DNA of 20,605 nt, from assembly GCA_017861355.1 (NCBI GenBank), contig JAGFXQ010000029.1, positions 1 through 20,605 on the forward strand, in the 5' to 3' direction. Shown piece by piece: positions 1 to 6,123 of this stretch. The position numbers and the translations under genes are program-made. The notes under the pieces were generated by a model, which did no database searches, was not told the DNA's origin, and saw nothing but the letters and a program-made list of their open reading frames with translations. Numbering within the stretch: position 1 is the stretch's first letter; every line of letters begins with the position of its first letter. This DNA comes from Bacillota bacterium. Lineage in GTDB: Bacteria > Bacillota > Clostridia > Lachnospirales > Lachnospiraceae.

Positions 1-740
1 CCTGCCATATATTCTTTTATCTCCTCAATCAGGTTGTCAGAAGCCAAACGATCTGCCGGATAATCGTACAGATATATACTTTCCTGGTTCAGAGTTGGTT
101 TCTCTCCATCCTCCGGAGTCTTCTCCATAACAATAGAATAATAATCAATACGAATATCATTCTTCTTCATAACATCTCTAAGCTCCAGTATATGCGTCCG
201 AAAGACCTCATAATTAATCTTATCTTCATAAAAATAGATTGTAAGTGTTGTCGGCACGGGTAACGCAGCACTGTCAAAAGGCATATCCAGGGTCAGCATA
301 CTGAAATCATCCCTCGATTTATCCAAGTCTGCAAATACAATAAAAGTTTCATAGGGGAACTCTTTCCCGATCGAGTCTTGTACCAGTTTACTGAGATTAT
401 TCTGAAGACGTATATAGGTCTGATAATGCTTTGTAACATCCTGGTCATAAGTATCATTCACAACACCCTTGTGCCAGCTTACCGTGAAGACGGTATCTTC
501 ACTACTCCGCGATTGTACATGGGATATATAATCGCCGAACTTGAAGTTATATACCGCCGAAGACACCTCCAGATCCTGATCCGGATAGGTATCTAGGACA
601 TACTTATCTATCTTAGAAGTTGCGATAAGCTTCGTAATGGGATTGCCAAAAAAGGCCATAAAAAAATTCGCAATAAATCCAATTAAAACTATAACAAAAA
701 TCAGCAACCCAAAAAGTCCCCAATTGATTTTTTTCTTCAT
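1..740 (-). CDS. Membrane-anchored protein of unknown function, YfjL-like (partial, runs off left edge)
   Basis: The frame is open for 246 codons from an ATG at 740 to the window edge, so the C-terminus is missing. A GGGGAG ribosome site lies 9 nt upstream of this ATG. An ATG at 746 is also in frame but sits only 3 nt from that site. The N-terminus is a Lys-rich start followed by one hydrophobic segment (about residues 8-30), giving a signal-anchor. The rest is soluble and probably extracytoplasmic. The stretch NPITKLIATSKIDKYV followed by YNFKFGDYISHV resembles my memory of Firmicutes YfjL-like proteins, a family without a known reaction; I hold that loosely. The gene is divergent from the blaI-type regulator and has its own promoter with an operator-like palindrome just downstream (see 808-819), so it may belong to the same regulon. 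Confidence 0.75.
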   Translation of the reverse strand, partial: MKKKINWGLFGLLIFVIVLIGFIANFFMAFFGNPITKLIATSKIDKYVLDTYPDQDLEVSSAVYNFKFGDYISHVQSRSSEDTVFTVSWHKGVVNDTYDQDVTKHYQTYIRLQNNLSKLVQDSIGKEFPYETFIVFADLDKSRDDFSMLTLDMPFDSAALPVPTTLTIYFYEDKINYEVFRTHILELRDVMKKNDIRIDYYSIVMEKTPEDGEKPTLNQESIYLYDYPADRLASDNLIEEIKEYMA

Positions 741-807
741 TATCATCCACTCCCCTTTATACAATTAGTAATTCTAATAAAGTATTTCTAACCAGTATGT
801 AAGTTTA

Positions 808-819
808 TGACAAGTGTCC
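808..819. promoter_or_regulatory. Candidate BlaI-type operator of the leftward gene
   Basis: TGACAAGTGTCC matches the TGACAnnTGTCA pattern of the blaI operators at 11 of 12 positions when the central two bases are ignored. It lies about 7-18 nt downstream of the predicted start site of the leftward promoter at 832-860. Binding there would block transcription. This is inference from sequence likeness. Confidence 0.5.
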
Positions 820-831
820 TTATTCAGAAGC

Positions 832-860
832 ATTATATCTCAATCTGAATTGATACTCAA
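832..860 (-). promoter_or_regulatory. Sigma-A promoter of the leftward gene
   Basis: On the minus strand TTGAGT (860-855) is followed after 17 bp by TATAAT (837-832). The predicted start is near 825, leaving a leader of about 85 nt before the ATG at 740. Confidence 0.65.
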
Positions 861-911
861 GTAATTTGGGACACATAACCGGTTCGTAAGATAAACTTAA
901 TAATTAATCTC

Positions 912-940
912 TTGACTCAGAGTGGTGACAGCTGTAACAT
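912..940 (+). promoter_or_regulatory. Promoter of blaI-blaR1
   Basis: TTGACT (912-917), a 17-bp spacer and TAACAT (935-940) form a sigma-A promoter. The first operator (926-937) covers the end of the spacer and the start of the -10 box, as expected for a repressed, self-regulated promoter. Confidence 0.6.
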
Positions 941-962
941 ATGCATATGGTGACATCTGTCA
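926..962. promoter_or_regulatory. Double BlaI/MecI-type operator
   Basis: Two dyads, TGACAGCTGTAA (926-937) and TGACATCTGTCA (951-962), share the TxACAnnTGTxA pattern and are 25 bp apart. Between them lies the 12-bp perfect palindrome CATATGCATATG (938-949). The known BlaI/MecI operators of staphylococci and bacilli have an ACAnnTGT core, so these are very probably the sites of the adjacent repressor. Confidence 0.7.
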
Positions 963-980
963 CACGAAAGGAGTGAAAGA

Positions 981-1367
981 ATGAACGAAAATACCACGAA
1001 GATATCACATGCTGAACTTGAGATCATGAAAATACTGTGGCAGGCAGATGAACCCGTATCCACAAATGATATTTATAAAGAACTTTCCGAGAAAATGAGT
1101 TGGGATCGCTCCACTGTCCGGACCTTGCTAAAAAGACTCAGTGAAAAGGACGCAGTTACAGTAAAAAATCTCAAAGTAATCAGCTATTTGCCGCTGATTC
1201 AAGAAAAAGAGTATCGTGATTCCCAAACAAAGAGCTTTATTGAACGTTTATATGGAGGGAGTGCAAAACGATTGGTTTCCTCTCTCGTGGAAAATTATAA
1301 TTTAACACCCGCAGATATTGATGAATTAAGATCCCTATTGGAGCAAGGAGGCGATAAGATTGAGTAA
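981..1367 (+). CDS. blaI: BlaI/MecI/CopY-family repressor
   Basis: This 128-residue winged-helix repressor matches the usual BlaI length. The N-terminal half carries the family pattern: ELEIMKILW at about residue 12, then NDIYKEL, then the recognition helix with STVRTLLKRL around residues 44-53. The C-terminal part is the predicted dimerisation region that the partner protease cleaves in characterised systems. AAAGGAG (967-973) sits 7 nt before the ATG. The gene overlaps the downstream M56 protease gene by 8 nt, indicating translational coupling. The operators at 926-962 suggest autorepression. Family members respond to beta-lactams, cell-envelope stress or copper; the signal here is not shown by the sequence. 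The symbol is by family, not a claim of beta-lactam resistance. Confidence 0.9.
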   Translation: MNENTTKISHAELEIMKILWQADEPVSTNDIYKELSEKMSWDRSTVRTLLKRLSEKDAVTVKNLKVISYLPLIQEKEYRDSQTKSFIERLYGGSAKRLVSSLVENYNLTPADIDELRSLLEQGGDKIE

Positions 1368-3090
1368 TTTGTTTCGGGTTGTTTTTTCAATGTCGTTGTC
1401 CGGTACCGCTATTATCCTGTTGCTTCTTCTCCTACGACCGCTTCTGAAGGAACGATTCTCAAAGGCTTGGCAGTATTATATCTGGATGATCGTGGTCGTT
1501 CGATTACTTGTACCATATTCACCGGAGCATAGTCTGGTCAATGATTTATTTCACTCTAATATAATACATAACCTTTCCATAGAATTTGTGAACGAGAAAA
1601 CCGCATTGTTAGATACCATAACAAATAAAACCGCATCATCTACTCAGCAAACATCCGGTCAACAGGAGAATTCGGTGTACACTGTGGGTAAACCAACCCC
1701 GGCAGAGATCTCCTCTCCAGCTATTCATTCCAAACAGACAGATTACATTCAACAAATGTGGAATGTCGCAGGCATTCTTTGGTTGATCGGGGTAACTGTG
1801 ATATTTCTATATAAGATAATTCACTATATTCAATTTATTCGATTAATTCAAAGATACGCAGAACCAATCGTTGATTCTGATCTTATCAAGTTATACCTTC
1901 GAATATCAAGTGAACTTGGTATTCGTAAAGCACCCAGGCTATTGCAATCAAGCCAAGCTACGTCACCGATGCTGATTGGATTATTCAGACCGACCATATA
2001 TCTGACAGAATTCACATTGTTACTTGAGAAAGAGAGCCTTACCTATGTACTAAAGCATGAGCTGGTCCATCACAGACGCCATGACCTCTGGTATAAATGG
2101 TTCAGTGAACTTGCATTATCCCTTCACTGGTTTAATCCCTTCCTTTATTGTATGAGTAATCAGATTATTTCTCAGTGCGAAATTTCCTGCGACGAAGCAG
2201 TAGCCCGGGATTTAACTCCAGAAGAACGGCGTGTCTATGGTAACATACTGTTAAATACTGCATCAGAAAATATTAACTACAACAAGCACATTTTATCAAC
2301 GACCCTATATGAGGACAAAAAGAGTTTAAAAGAAAGGATTTTATCAATTATGAATACAAGACGAAGAACCAAAAAGACAATTATTGTTTCTGTTATGGTT
2401 GCTTTATTGATCTGCACCACCGCATTTATGCTGGGTGCTTGCAGTCTAAAAGAAGATACTCCCAAAGCGAATGCTGAGGTTAGCAATGAACTTGAAGCAG
2501 ATACAGGAACCCAAGTAACCCCCACCCCAAGTGTTACGGCGTCCTTACCGGATACTTCCAATATTTCCACTTCTTCTGATACTTCGGACAATAGCGGAAG
2601 CAACAGCACAGGTCAGGATGCAACTGCAGAGAATCAACCAACTACAAGTAATCAGGATAATTCGATAAGCAGCGACAGCATCACCTACAGCAACACGGAA
2701 TATGGCTTTGATTTTACCCTTCCTGCCAGCTGGGAAGGCTACACAATACAGAGTGAGGATTGGCAGGGAACCGCAATAGATGGAGATCAACAGGGAACGG
2801 TAGTCGAGTCAGGCACCAAACTTATGATCAGATCTCCGAAGTGGACTGCAAAAGATCCATATCAGGACATCCCAATAATGGTATTTACTCTGGATCAATG
2901 GGATCAGGTAACCAATGAAAAGATTGCATTAGGTGCGGCACCCATTCTCCCAAGCGAACTAGGCAGAAATTCTAAATATGTATTTGCTCTCCCTGCCCGA
3001 TATAATTATGCTTTTCCGAGCGGCTATGAGGAAGTCGATCAAATACTTCAAAACGGAGCACTAGTCGGTAACGAGAACATGAAAGAATAA
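1360..3090 (+). CDS. BlaR1/MecR1-like M56 membrane metalloprotease with an unusual C-terminal sensor
   Basis: A 576-residue protein starting at TTG (1360), 8 nt after GGAGG. Membrane segments are seen at about residues 5-26, 37-52, 135-158 and 340-360. The M56 zinc site is HELVH at 233-237, followed by HWFNP (256-260) and CEISCDEAV (273-281), which supplies the conserved acidic ligand region. After the last membrane segment comes a Ser/Thr/Asn-rich linker (about 375-440), then a roughly 130-residue domain with FDFTLPASWEGY and later ELGRNSKYVFALPARYNY. Classical BlaR1 has a transpeptidase-like beta-lactam sensor with SxxK and KTG motifs here; I see neither. The likely role is to sense an extracellular signal and cleave the adjacent repressor. 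LGACS (358-362) resembles a lipobox, but it lies inside the protein after a membrane segment. Confidence 0.88.
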   Translation: MSNLFRVVFSMSLSGTAIILLLLLLRPLLKERFSKAWQYYIWMIVVVRLLVPYSPEHSLVNDLFHSNIIHNLSIEFVNEKTALLDTITNKTASSTQQTSGQQENSVYTVGKPTPAEISSPAIHSKQTDYIQQMWNVAGILWLIGVTVIFLYKIIHYIQFIRLIQRYAEPIVDSDLIKLYLRISSELGIRKAPRLLQSSQATSPMLIGLFRPTIYLTEFTLLLEKESLTYVLKHELVHHRRHDLWYKWFSELALSLHWFNPFLYCMSNQIISQCEISCDEAVARDLTPEERRVYGNILLNTASENINYNKHILSTTLYEDKKSLKERILSIMNTRRRTKKTIIVSVMVALLICTTAFMLGACSLKEDTPKANAEVSNELEADTGTQVTPTPSVTASLPDTSNISTSSDTSDNSGSNSTGQDATAENQPTTSNQDNSISSDSITYSNTEYGFDFTLPASWEGYTIQSEDWQGTAIDGDQQGTVVESGTKLMIRSPKWTAKDPYQDIPIMVFTLDQWDQVTNEKIALGAAPILPSELGRNSKYVFALPARYNYAFPSGYEEVDQILQNGALVGNENMKE

Positions 3091-3105
3091 AATGTAGATA
3101 GCAAA

Positions 3106-3135
3106 AAAATCCTGCTTGAAAAAGAGCAGGATTTT
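3106..3135 (+). terminator. Terminator after the blaR1-like gene
   Basis: Arms AAAATCCTGCT and AGCAGGATTTT enclose an 8-nt loop (3117-3124). The T-rich run follows on the plus strand. It sits 16 nt after the stop codon. Confidence 0.8.
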
Positions 3136-3237
3136 CTTTGATTTCTTTATCTTAGACTCACAATTTGCCTTCGGCAAATCGCTCGTTAAGACTTCGTTGC
3201 TTTGCAACTTTGCTTGAAAAGATCCCTCAAGCAAAAA
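3136..3237. other. Hairpin-rich gap between convergent operons
   Basis: There is no gene here. Three small inverted repeats follow one another: ATTTGCC/GGCAAAT (3162-3178), GTTGC/GCAAC (3197-3209) and TTGCTTG/CAAGCAA (3210-3234). They lie between the two convergent terminators. Their role is unknown. Confidence 0.5.
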
Positions 3238-3265
3238 AAAATCCTGCTCTTTCGAGCAGGATTTT
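3238..3265 (-). terminator. Terminator of the rplJ-rplL operon
   Basis: A perfect 12-bp stem (GAGCAGGATTTT with its complement) with a 4-base loop lies 6 nt past the rplL stop. On the minus strand it is followed by nine T residues. It closes the ribosomal protein cluster before any rpoB gene. Confidence 0.92.
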
Positions 3266-3271
3266 GAAGTC

Positions 3272-3634
3272 TTACTTTAATGTTACTTTAGCGCCTTCAG
3301 CTTCTAACTTAGCCTTAAGATCATCAGCTTCTGCCTTGCTTGCAGATTCCTTAACCATCTTGGGAGCTGCATCTACAAGATCCTTAGCTTCCTTTAAGCC
3401 TAAACCAGTTACTTCACGAACAACCTTGATAACCTTAACCTTGTTCGGGCCTGCTTCTGTTAACTCTACGTTGAATTCAGTCTTCTCTTCCTCTTCTACT
3501 GCTGCGGGGCCAGCTGCTACTACAACGCCTGCTGCTGCAGATACACCAAATTCTTCTTCACATGCTTTTACTAAATCATTTAATTCTAATACTGTAAGGC
3601 CTTTGATTGCCTGGATAAAATCCTGAGTTGTCAT
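3272..3634 (-). CDS. rplL: Ribosomal protein L7/L12
   Basis: This is the 120-residue bL12 stalk protein, of normal length. The N-terminal dimerisation helices (about 1-30, with IQAIKGLTVLELNDLVKAC) are followed by an Ala/Val/Gly-rich hinge (33-50). The C-terminal factor-binding domain includes KVKVIKVVREVTGLGLKEAK and a final VTLK. It recruits elongation and initiation factors to the ribosome and binds as dimers to the C-terminal helix of L10. GGAGG lies 9 nt before the ATG. It is the last gene of the cluster and is followed at once by a strong terminator. The 177-bp gap to rplJ carries the repeats at 3704-3835. Confidence 0.97.
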   Translation of the reverse strand: MTTQDFIQAIKGLTVLELNDLVKACEEEFGVSAAAGVVVAAGPAAVEEEEKTEFNVELTEAGPNKVKVIKVVREVTGLGLKEAKDLVDAAPKMVKESASKAEADDLKAKLEAEGAKVTLK

Positions 3635-3703
3635 TTTAACATACCTCCATAATTTATTTTATTTGTTTTTTCGTATTGATTTTTCAACCAATGGTCACTA
3701 TTA

Positions 3704-3835
3704 TTACGCTTGCTTCTCTGCGATCTGTGAAACAGTCGCATTGTATCTACAGATTAATTATGCCTGTTTTTCAGCGATCTGCGAAGCAGTCGCATCGTAT
3801 CTATAGCTTAATTATGCCTGCTTTTCAGCGATCTG
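3704..3835 (-). repeat. Three 54-bp-spaced copies of the L10 tail codons with hairpins
   Basis: The final codons of rplJ (Gln-Ile-Ala-Glu-Lys-Gln-Ala-stop, 3812-3835) recur at 3758-3781 and 3704-3727, each exactly 54 bp apart. The full 54-bp units 3718-3771 and 3772-3825 agree at 47 of 54 positions. Differences among the three 24-nt copies are all at third codon positions: GCT/GCA, GAA/GAG, AAG/AAA, CAG/CAA and GCA/GCG. Between copies lies a hairpin with arms GCGACTGC/GCAGATCGC (3774-3793); the same hairpin at 3720-3739 has one base pair changed on both sides, C:G to T:A. Confidence 0.9.
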
Positions 3836-4262
3836 CTTGAGTACACGAGCAAAGTTTGTAATAGGTGACTGTAAGCTTCCAAGTAATTTGGAAATAAGAA
3901 CTTCTCGTATCATAGTAAGTTCCTTCAACAACACCAGCTTTGAATTCTAACTTAGGCATTGTCTTAGTACATTCGAGAATAACTCTTGCAGGAACAGTTG
4001 CATCTTCCAAACCGAAAGCTACAGCTGTAGGTCCGTTCAAATCATTAGCTAATGCTTCGAATTCTGTACCCTTAAATGCAAAGTTAAGCATAGTGTTCTT
4101 GTATACCTTGTATACAACACCAGCATCTCTTAATTTCTTACGAAGCTCTGTATCTTGAGCAACGGTTAAACCACGATAGTCTACTAATACAGCAGCCTTT
4201 GCCTGGCCAACATAACCCTTGATCTCTTCAACTACAGGTTGTTTTAATTCAACTTTTGCCAT
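3812..4262 (-). pseudogene. rplJ: Ribosomal protein L10, frameshifted with internal deletion
   Basis: The ATG at 4262 follows AAGGAGG by 8 nt. The first 118 codons are a normal uL10: VVEEIKGYVGQAKAAVLVDYRG-type start, YKVYKNTM, GPTAVAFG, and KLEFKAGVVEGTYYD. After Asp-118 (GAT, 3911-3909) the frame breaks. The original frame runs into unrelated residues and stops at TGA (3825-3827). One base later, the next frame continues from CGA (3907) with REVLISKLLGSLQSPITNF and ends in QIAEKQA-stop at 3812, exactly the expected L10 C-terminus. By comparison with remembered L10 sequences, about 12 residues are missing between TYYD and REVL, consistent with a deletion of about 35 nt. The lost frame holds the helix that binds L12. 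L10 is normally essential, so a base-calling or assembly error must be considered alongside a real mutation. Confidence 0.85.
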
Positions 4263-4403
4263 TACGTACACCTCCTTGTTTCATTGTTCGGATGATTACT
4301 TGCAATAAATGAATACTGCAACCAATGATCCATTTCTTTGTAAAACATACTACCTGATTCGCCGAGGTAACAACATGAGACGATAAATCGTTTCACTTGT
4401 AAT

Positions 4404-4436
4404 AAAAAACCTCTTTCCACCGGAGCAGAAAGAGGT
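4404..4436 (-). terminator. Attenuator in the rplJ leader
   Basis: A perfect 9-bp stem (ACCTCTTTC with GAAAGAGGT, 4409-4436) and 10-base loop is followed on the minus strand by six T residues. It lies between the L10-leader fold and rplJ, about 140 nt upstream of the ATG, so it can stop the leader transcript early. Confidence 0.85.
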
Positions 4437-4467
4437 CAATAAATCAAAATGATTTAAATTAACTTTC

Positions 4468-4520
4468 CCTCGGTAGGCGGTAACACCTTATGCCTTGCGG
4501 CACCTACTGTCTTCGGCAGC
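4468..4520 (-). promoter_or_regulatory. L10 leader (autoregulatory mRNA structure)
   Basis: Read on the minus strand, the segment contains GCTGCCGAAGACAGTAGGTG, then a GCC/GGC-type hairpin and CCGCCTACCGAGG. This is the pattern of the Rfam L10_leader family, in which the L10-L12 complex binds its own mRNA. It lies just downstream of the promoter at 4563-4591 and upstream of the attenuator, the usual Firmicutes arrangement. Confidence 0.85.
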
Positions 4521-4562
4521 TATATAAGTAAATTACAACGAATTCACTCACACGCAATATGG

Positions 4563-4591
4563 ATTATAGCATGGACTATATTTCATGTCAA
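4563..4591 (-). promoter_or_regulatory. Consensus sigma-A promoter of rplJ-rplL
   Basis: TTGACA (4591-4586), a 17-bp spacer and TATAAT (4568-4563): a perfect match at both boxes. The start is expected near 4556, giving a leader of about 295 nt that holds the L10 leader and attenuator. Confidence 0.9.
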
Positions 4592-4650
4592 CACTTAAAT
4601 CGAATTGTATATCAGAATATCATCGTAATCTTCTTACCTTGTTCGATTCC

Positions 4651-5343
4651 TTAGCCTAACTTAGCTGTGTTCAGCTTTACGCCAGGACCCATTGTAGAAG
4701 CTAATGTTACGCTCTTCAAATACTGTCCCTTTGCTGCGGAGGGCTTAGCCTTTACAACAGCACCGATTAAGGTCTGGAAGTTATCATTCAGCATCTCTTC
4801 GGTAAAGGAAGCCTTACCAAGCGGAACGTGGATGATGTTTGTCTTGTCCAATCTGTATTCGATCTTACCAGCTTTGATATCATTAACTGCTTTGGTTACG
4901 TCCATAGTAACGGTACCTGCCTTCGGGTTAGGCATTAAACCCTTCGGTCCGAGTACACGGCCTAAACGACCAACAACACCCATCATATCAGGAGTAGCAA
5001 CAACTACGTCGAATTCAAACCAGTTTTCGTTCTGGATCTTAGGTACTAACTCATCTGCACCTACAAAATCTGCGCCTGCAGCTAAAGCTTCGTCAGCCTT
5101 TACACCCTTAGCGAATACGAGTACACGTACAGTTTTACCGGTTCCGTGAGGTAATACTACCGCACCACGAACCTGCTGATCTGCATGACGTCCATCAACA
5201 CCAAGTCTGATGTGTGCTTCGATGGTTTCATCGAACTTAGCAACAGCTGCTTTTTTAACTAAGCCGATTGCTTCTGTTGCATCGTATTGAACTGCTCTGT
5301 CAATTAACTTAGCAGAGTCTTGATATTTCTTTCCTCTTTTCAT
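4651..5343 (-). CDS. rplA: Ribosomal protein L1
   Basis: This is uL1 at its normal length of 230 residues. Typical segments include KRGKKYQDSAKLIDR at the start, the loop VDVRHADQ-like region (VDGRHADQQVRGAVVLPHGTGK, about 50-70), MGVVGRLGRVLGPKGLMPNPKAGTVT (about 121-146) and the closing TMGPGVKLN. L1 forms the mobile stalk at the E site and, in many bacteria, represses translation of the L11-L1 mRNA. GGAGG precedes the ATG. The 169-bp gap to rplK carries a GTGGGAGG...CCAC element that could be a target for this control. Confidence 0.97.
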   Translation of the reverse strand: MKRGKKYQDSAKLIDRAVQYDATEAIGLVKKAAVAKFDETIEAHIRLGVDGRHADQQVRGAVVLPHGTGKTVRVLVFAKGVKADEALAAGADFVGADELVPKIQNENWFEFDVVVATPDMMGVVGRLGRVLGPKGLMPNPKAGTVTMDVTKAVNDIKAGKIEYRLDKTNIIHVPLGKASFTEEMLNDNFQTLIGAVVKAKPSAAKGQYLKSVTLASTMGPGVKLNTAKLG

Positions 5344-5358
5344 TCTATAAACCTCCTA

Positions 5359-5465
5359 GTGGTTTTATCGGAGAAAACGGAATTCATAGAATACCGCTGA
5401 GCGAATATGGTAAAACCATATTTGCCTGCCGAGTGTGTCATACCTTCGGCATTTCCTCCCACGTT
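5359..5465 (-). promoter_or_regulatory. Candidate L1-control element with hairpin cluster before rplA
   Basis: On the minus strand GTGGGAGG-AAAT begins near 5463 and a closing ACCAC ends at 5359, 3 nt before the rplA ribosome site. Between them are several small hairpins, the clearest being ATATGG/CCATAT (5405-5421). The same GTGGGAGG...CCAC design, much shorter, precedes rplK. The link to L1 autoregulation is inference. Confidence 0.4.
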
Positions 5466-5512
5466 ATTAGATTCTCAAACGCATCGTATCTTTCAACTAT
5501 GCTGTCTTATTC

Positions 5513-5938
5513 TTATTCTTCGATGGTAACGCCCATGCTTCTTGCGGTACCGGCGATCATACTCATCGCTGCTTCAACACTTGCTGCATTTAAATCAGGC
5601 ATCTTAAGCTCTGCGATTTTTCTAAGCTCTGCTTGGGAAAGCTTTGCTACTTTTGTCTTGTTAGGGACAGCGGAACCGGACTTAAGATTAAGAGACTTCT
5701 TAATCAATACAGCTGCCGGAGGAGTCTTTGTTACGAAGCTGAAGCTTCTGTCAGCATAAACAGTAATTACAACGGGTGTAATGATACCATCCTGATCTGC
5801 TGTTCTTGCATTAAATTCCTTGGTGAACTGAACGATATTCACGCCGTGCTGACCAAGTGCGGGTCCTACCGGGGGAGCCGGTGTAGCCTTGCCTGCTGGA
5901 ATCTGTAATTTGATATAACCTGTTACTTTTTTTGCCAT
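5513..5938 (-). CDS. rplK: Ribosomal protein L11
   Basis: uL11 of the normal 141 residues. The N-terminal domain has IKLQIPAGKATPAPPVGPALGQHGVN (about 9-34) with the Pro-rich thiostrepton-binding region. The rRNA-binding C-terminal domain ends with AAMSMIAGTARSMGVTIEE. L11 binds the GTPase-associated region of 23S rRNA and is needed for RelA activation. GGAGG lies 8-9 nt before the ATG. The gene sits between nusG and rplA, as in most bacteria. Confidence 0.97.
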   Translation of the reverse strand: MAKKVTGYIKLQIPAGKATPAPPVGPALGQHGVNIVQFTKEFNARTADQDGIITPVVITVYADRSFSFVTKTPPAAVLIKKSLNLKSGSAVPNKTKVAKLSQAELRKIAELKMPDLNAASVEAAMSMIAGTARSMGVTIEE

Positions 5939-5958
5939 GATAGCATACCTCCTGATAA

Positions 5959-5987
5959 TGTGGTGTTTGCGGGAATTTCCCTCCCAC
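5959..5987 (-). promoter_or_regulatory. Candidate L1-control element before rplK
   Basis: The minus strand has GTGGGAGGGAAAT, then TCCCGC, then ACCACA (5964-5959), with GTGG and CCAC able to pair and close the fold. It ends just upstream of the rplK ribosome site. The shared core with the element before rplA suggests a common regulator; L1 is the natural candidate. Confidence 0.45.
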
Positions 5988-6010
5988 GTAACTAACCTAA
6001 GTTACATATT

Positions 6011-6044
6011 GGCGAATACAAATCGCCAGCGAATGTAATTCGCT
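6011..6044 (-). other. Two adjacent hairpins in the nusG-rplK gap
   Basis: Inverted repeats GGCGA/TCGCC (6011-6027) and AGCGAAT/ATTCGCT (6028-6044) lie side by side in the 185-bp gap. No run of T follows on the minus strand, so they do not look like terminators. Confidence 0.5.
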
Positions 6045-6123
6045 TTGAGAATATTACTTCTCATTTTACTTGCACGGATGTTTTGAACAAGATGAATCAG
6101 CTAGCTAACTCACTTGCATTCGA

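Noticed and set aside
378..596. Plus-strand frame of 72 codons
   Set aside because: It is antisense to the real leftward gene and has no ribosome site.
2277..2790. Two minus-strand frames inside the blaR1-like gene
   Set aside because: They overlap the low-complexity linker of a well-supported gene and resemble no known protein.
3165..3626. Long plus-strand frame over rplL
   Set aside because: It is the antisense shadow of the Ala-rich rplL gene. The same holds for plus-strand frames over rplA (4667-5149), rplK (5433-5759) and nusG (6083-6475).
3758..3781. Copies 2 and 3 of the L10 tail as small genes
   Set aside because: They have no start codon or ribosome site in frame and are cut off by the stop codon of the previous copy.
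3704..3835. CRISPR-like array
   Set aside because: Only three units with no unique spacers; the repeats are copies of the adjacent gene end.
4347..4373. Second copy of part of the L10 leader (CCTCGG near GGTAG)
   Set aside because: It can pair with the leader but lies past the attenuator, so a role in antitermination is doubtful; the match is short.
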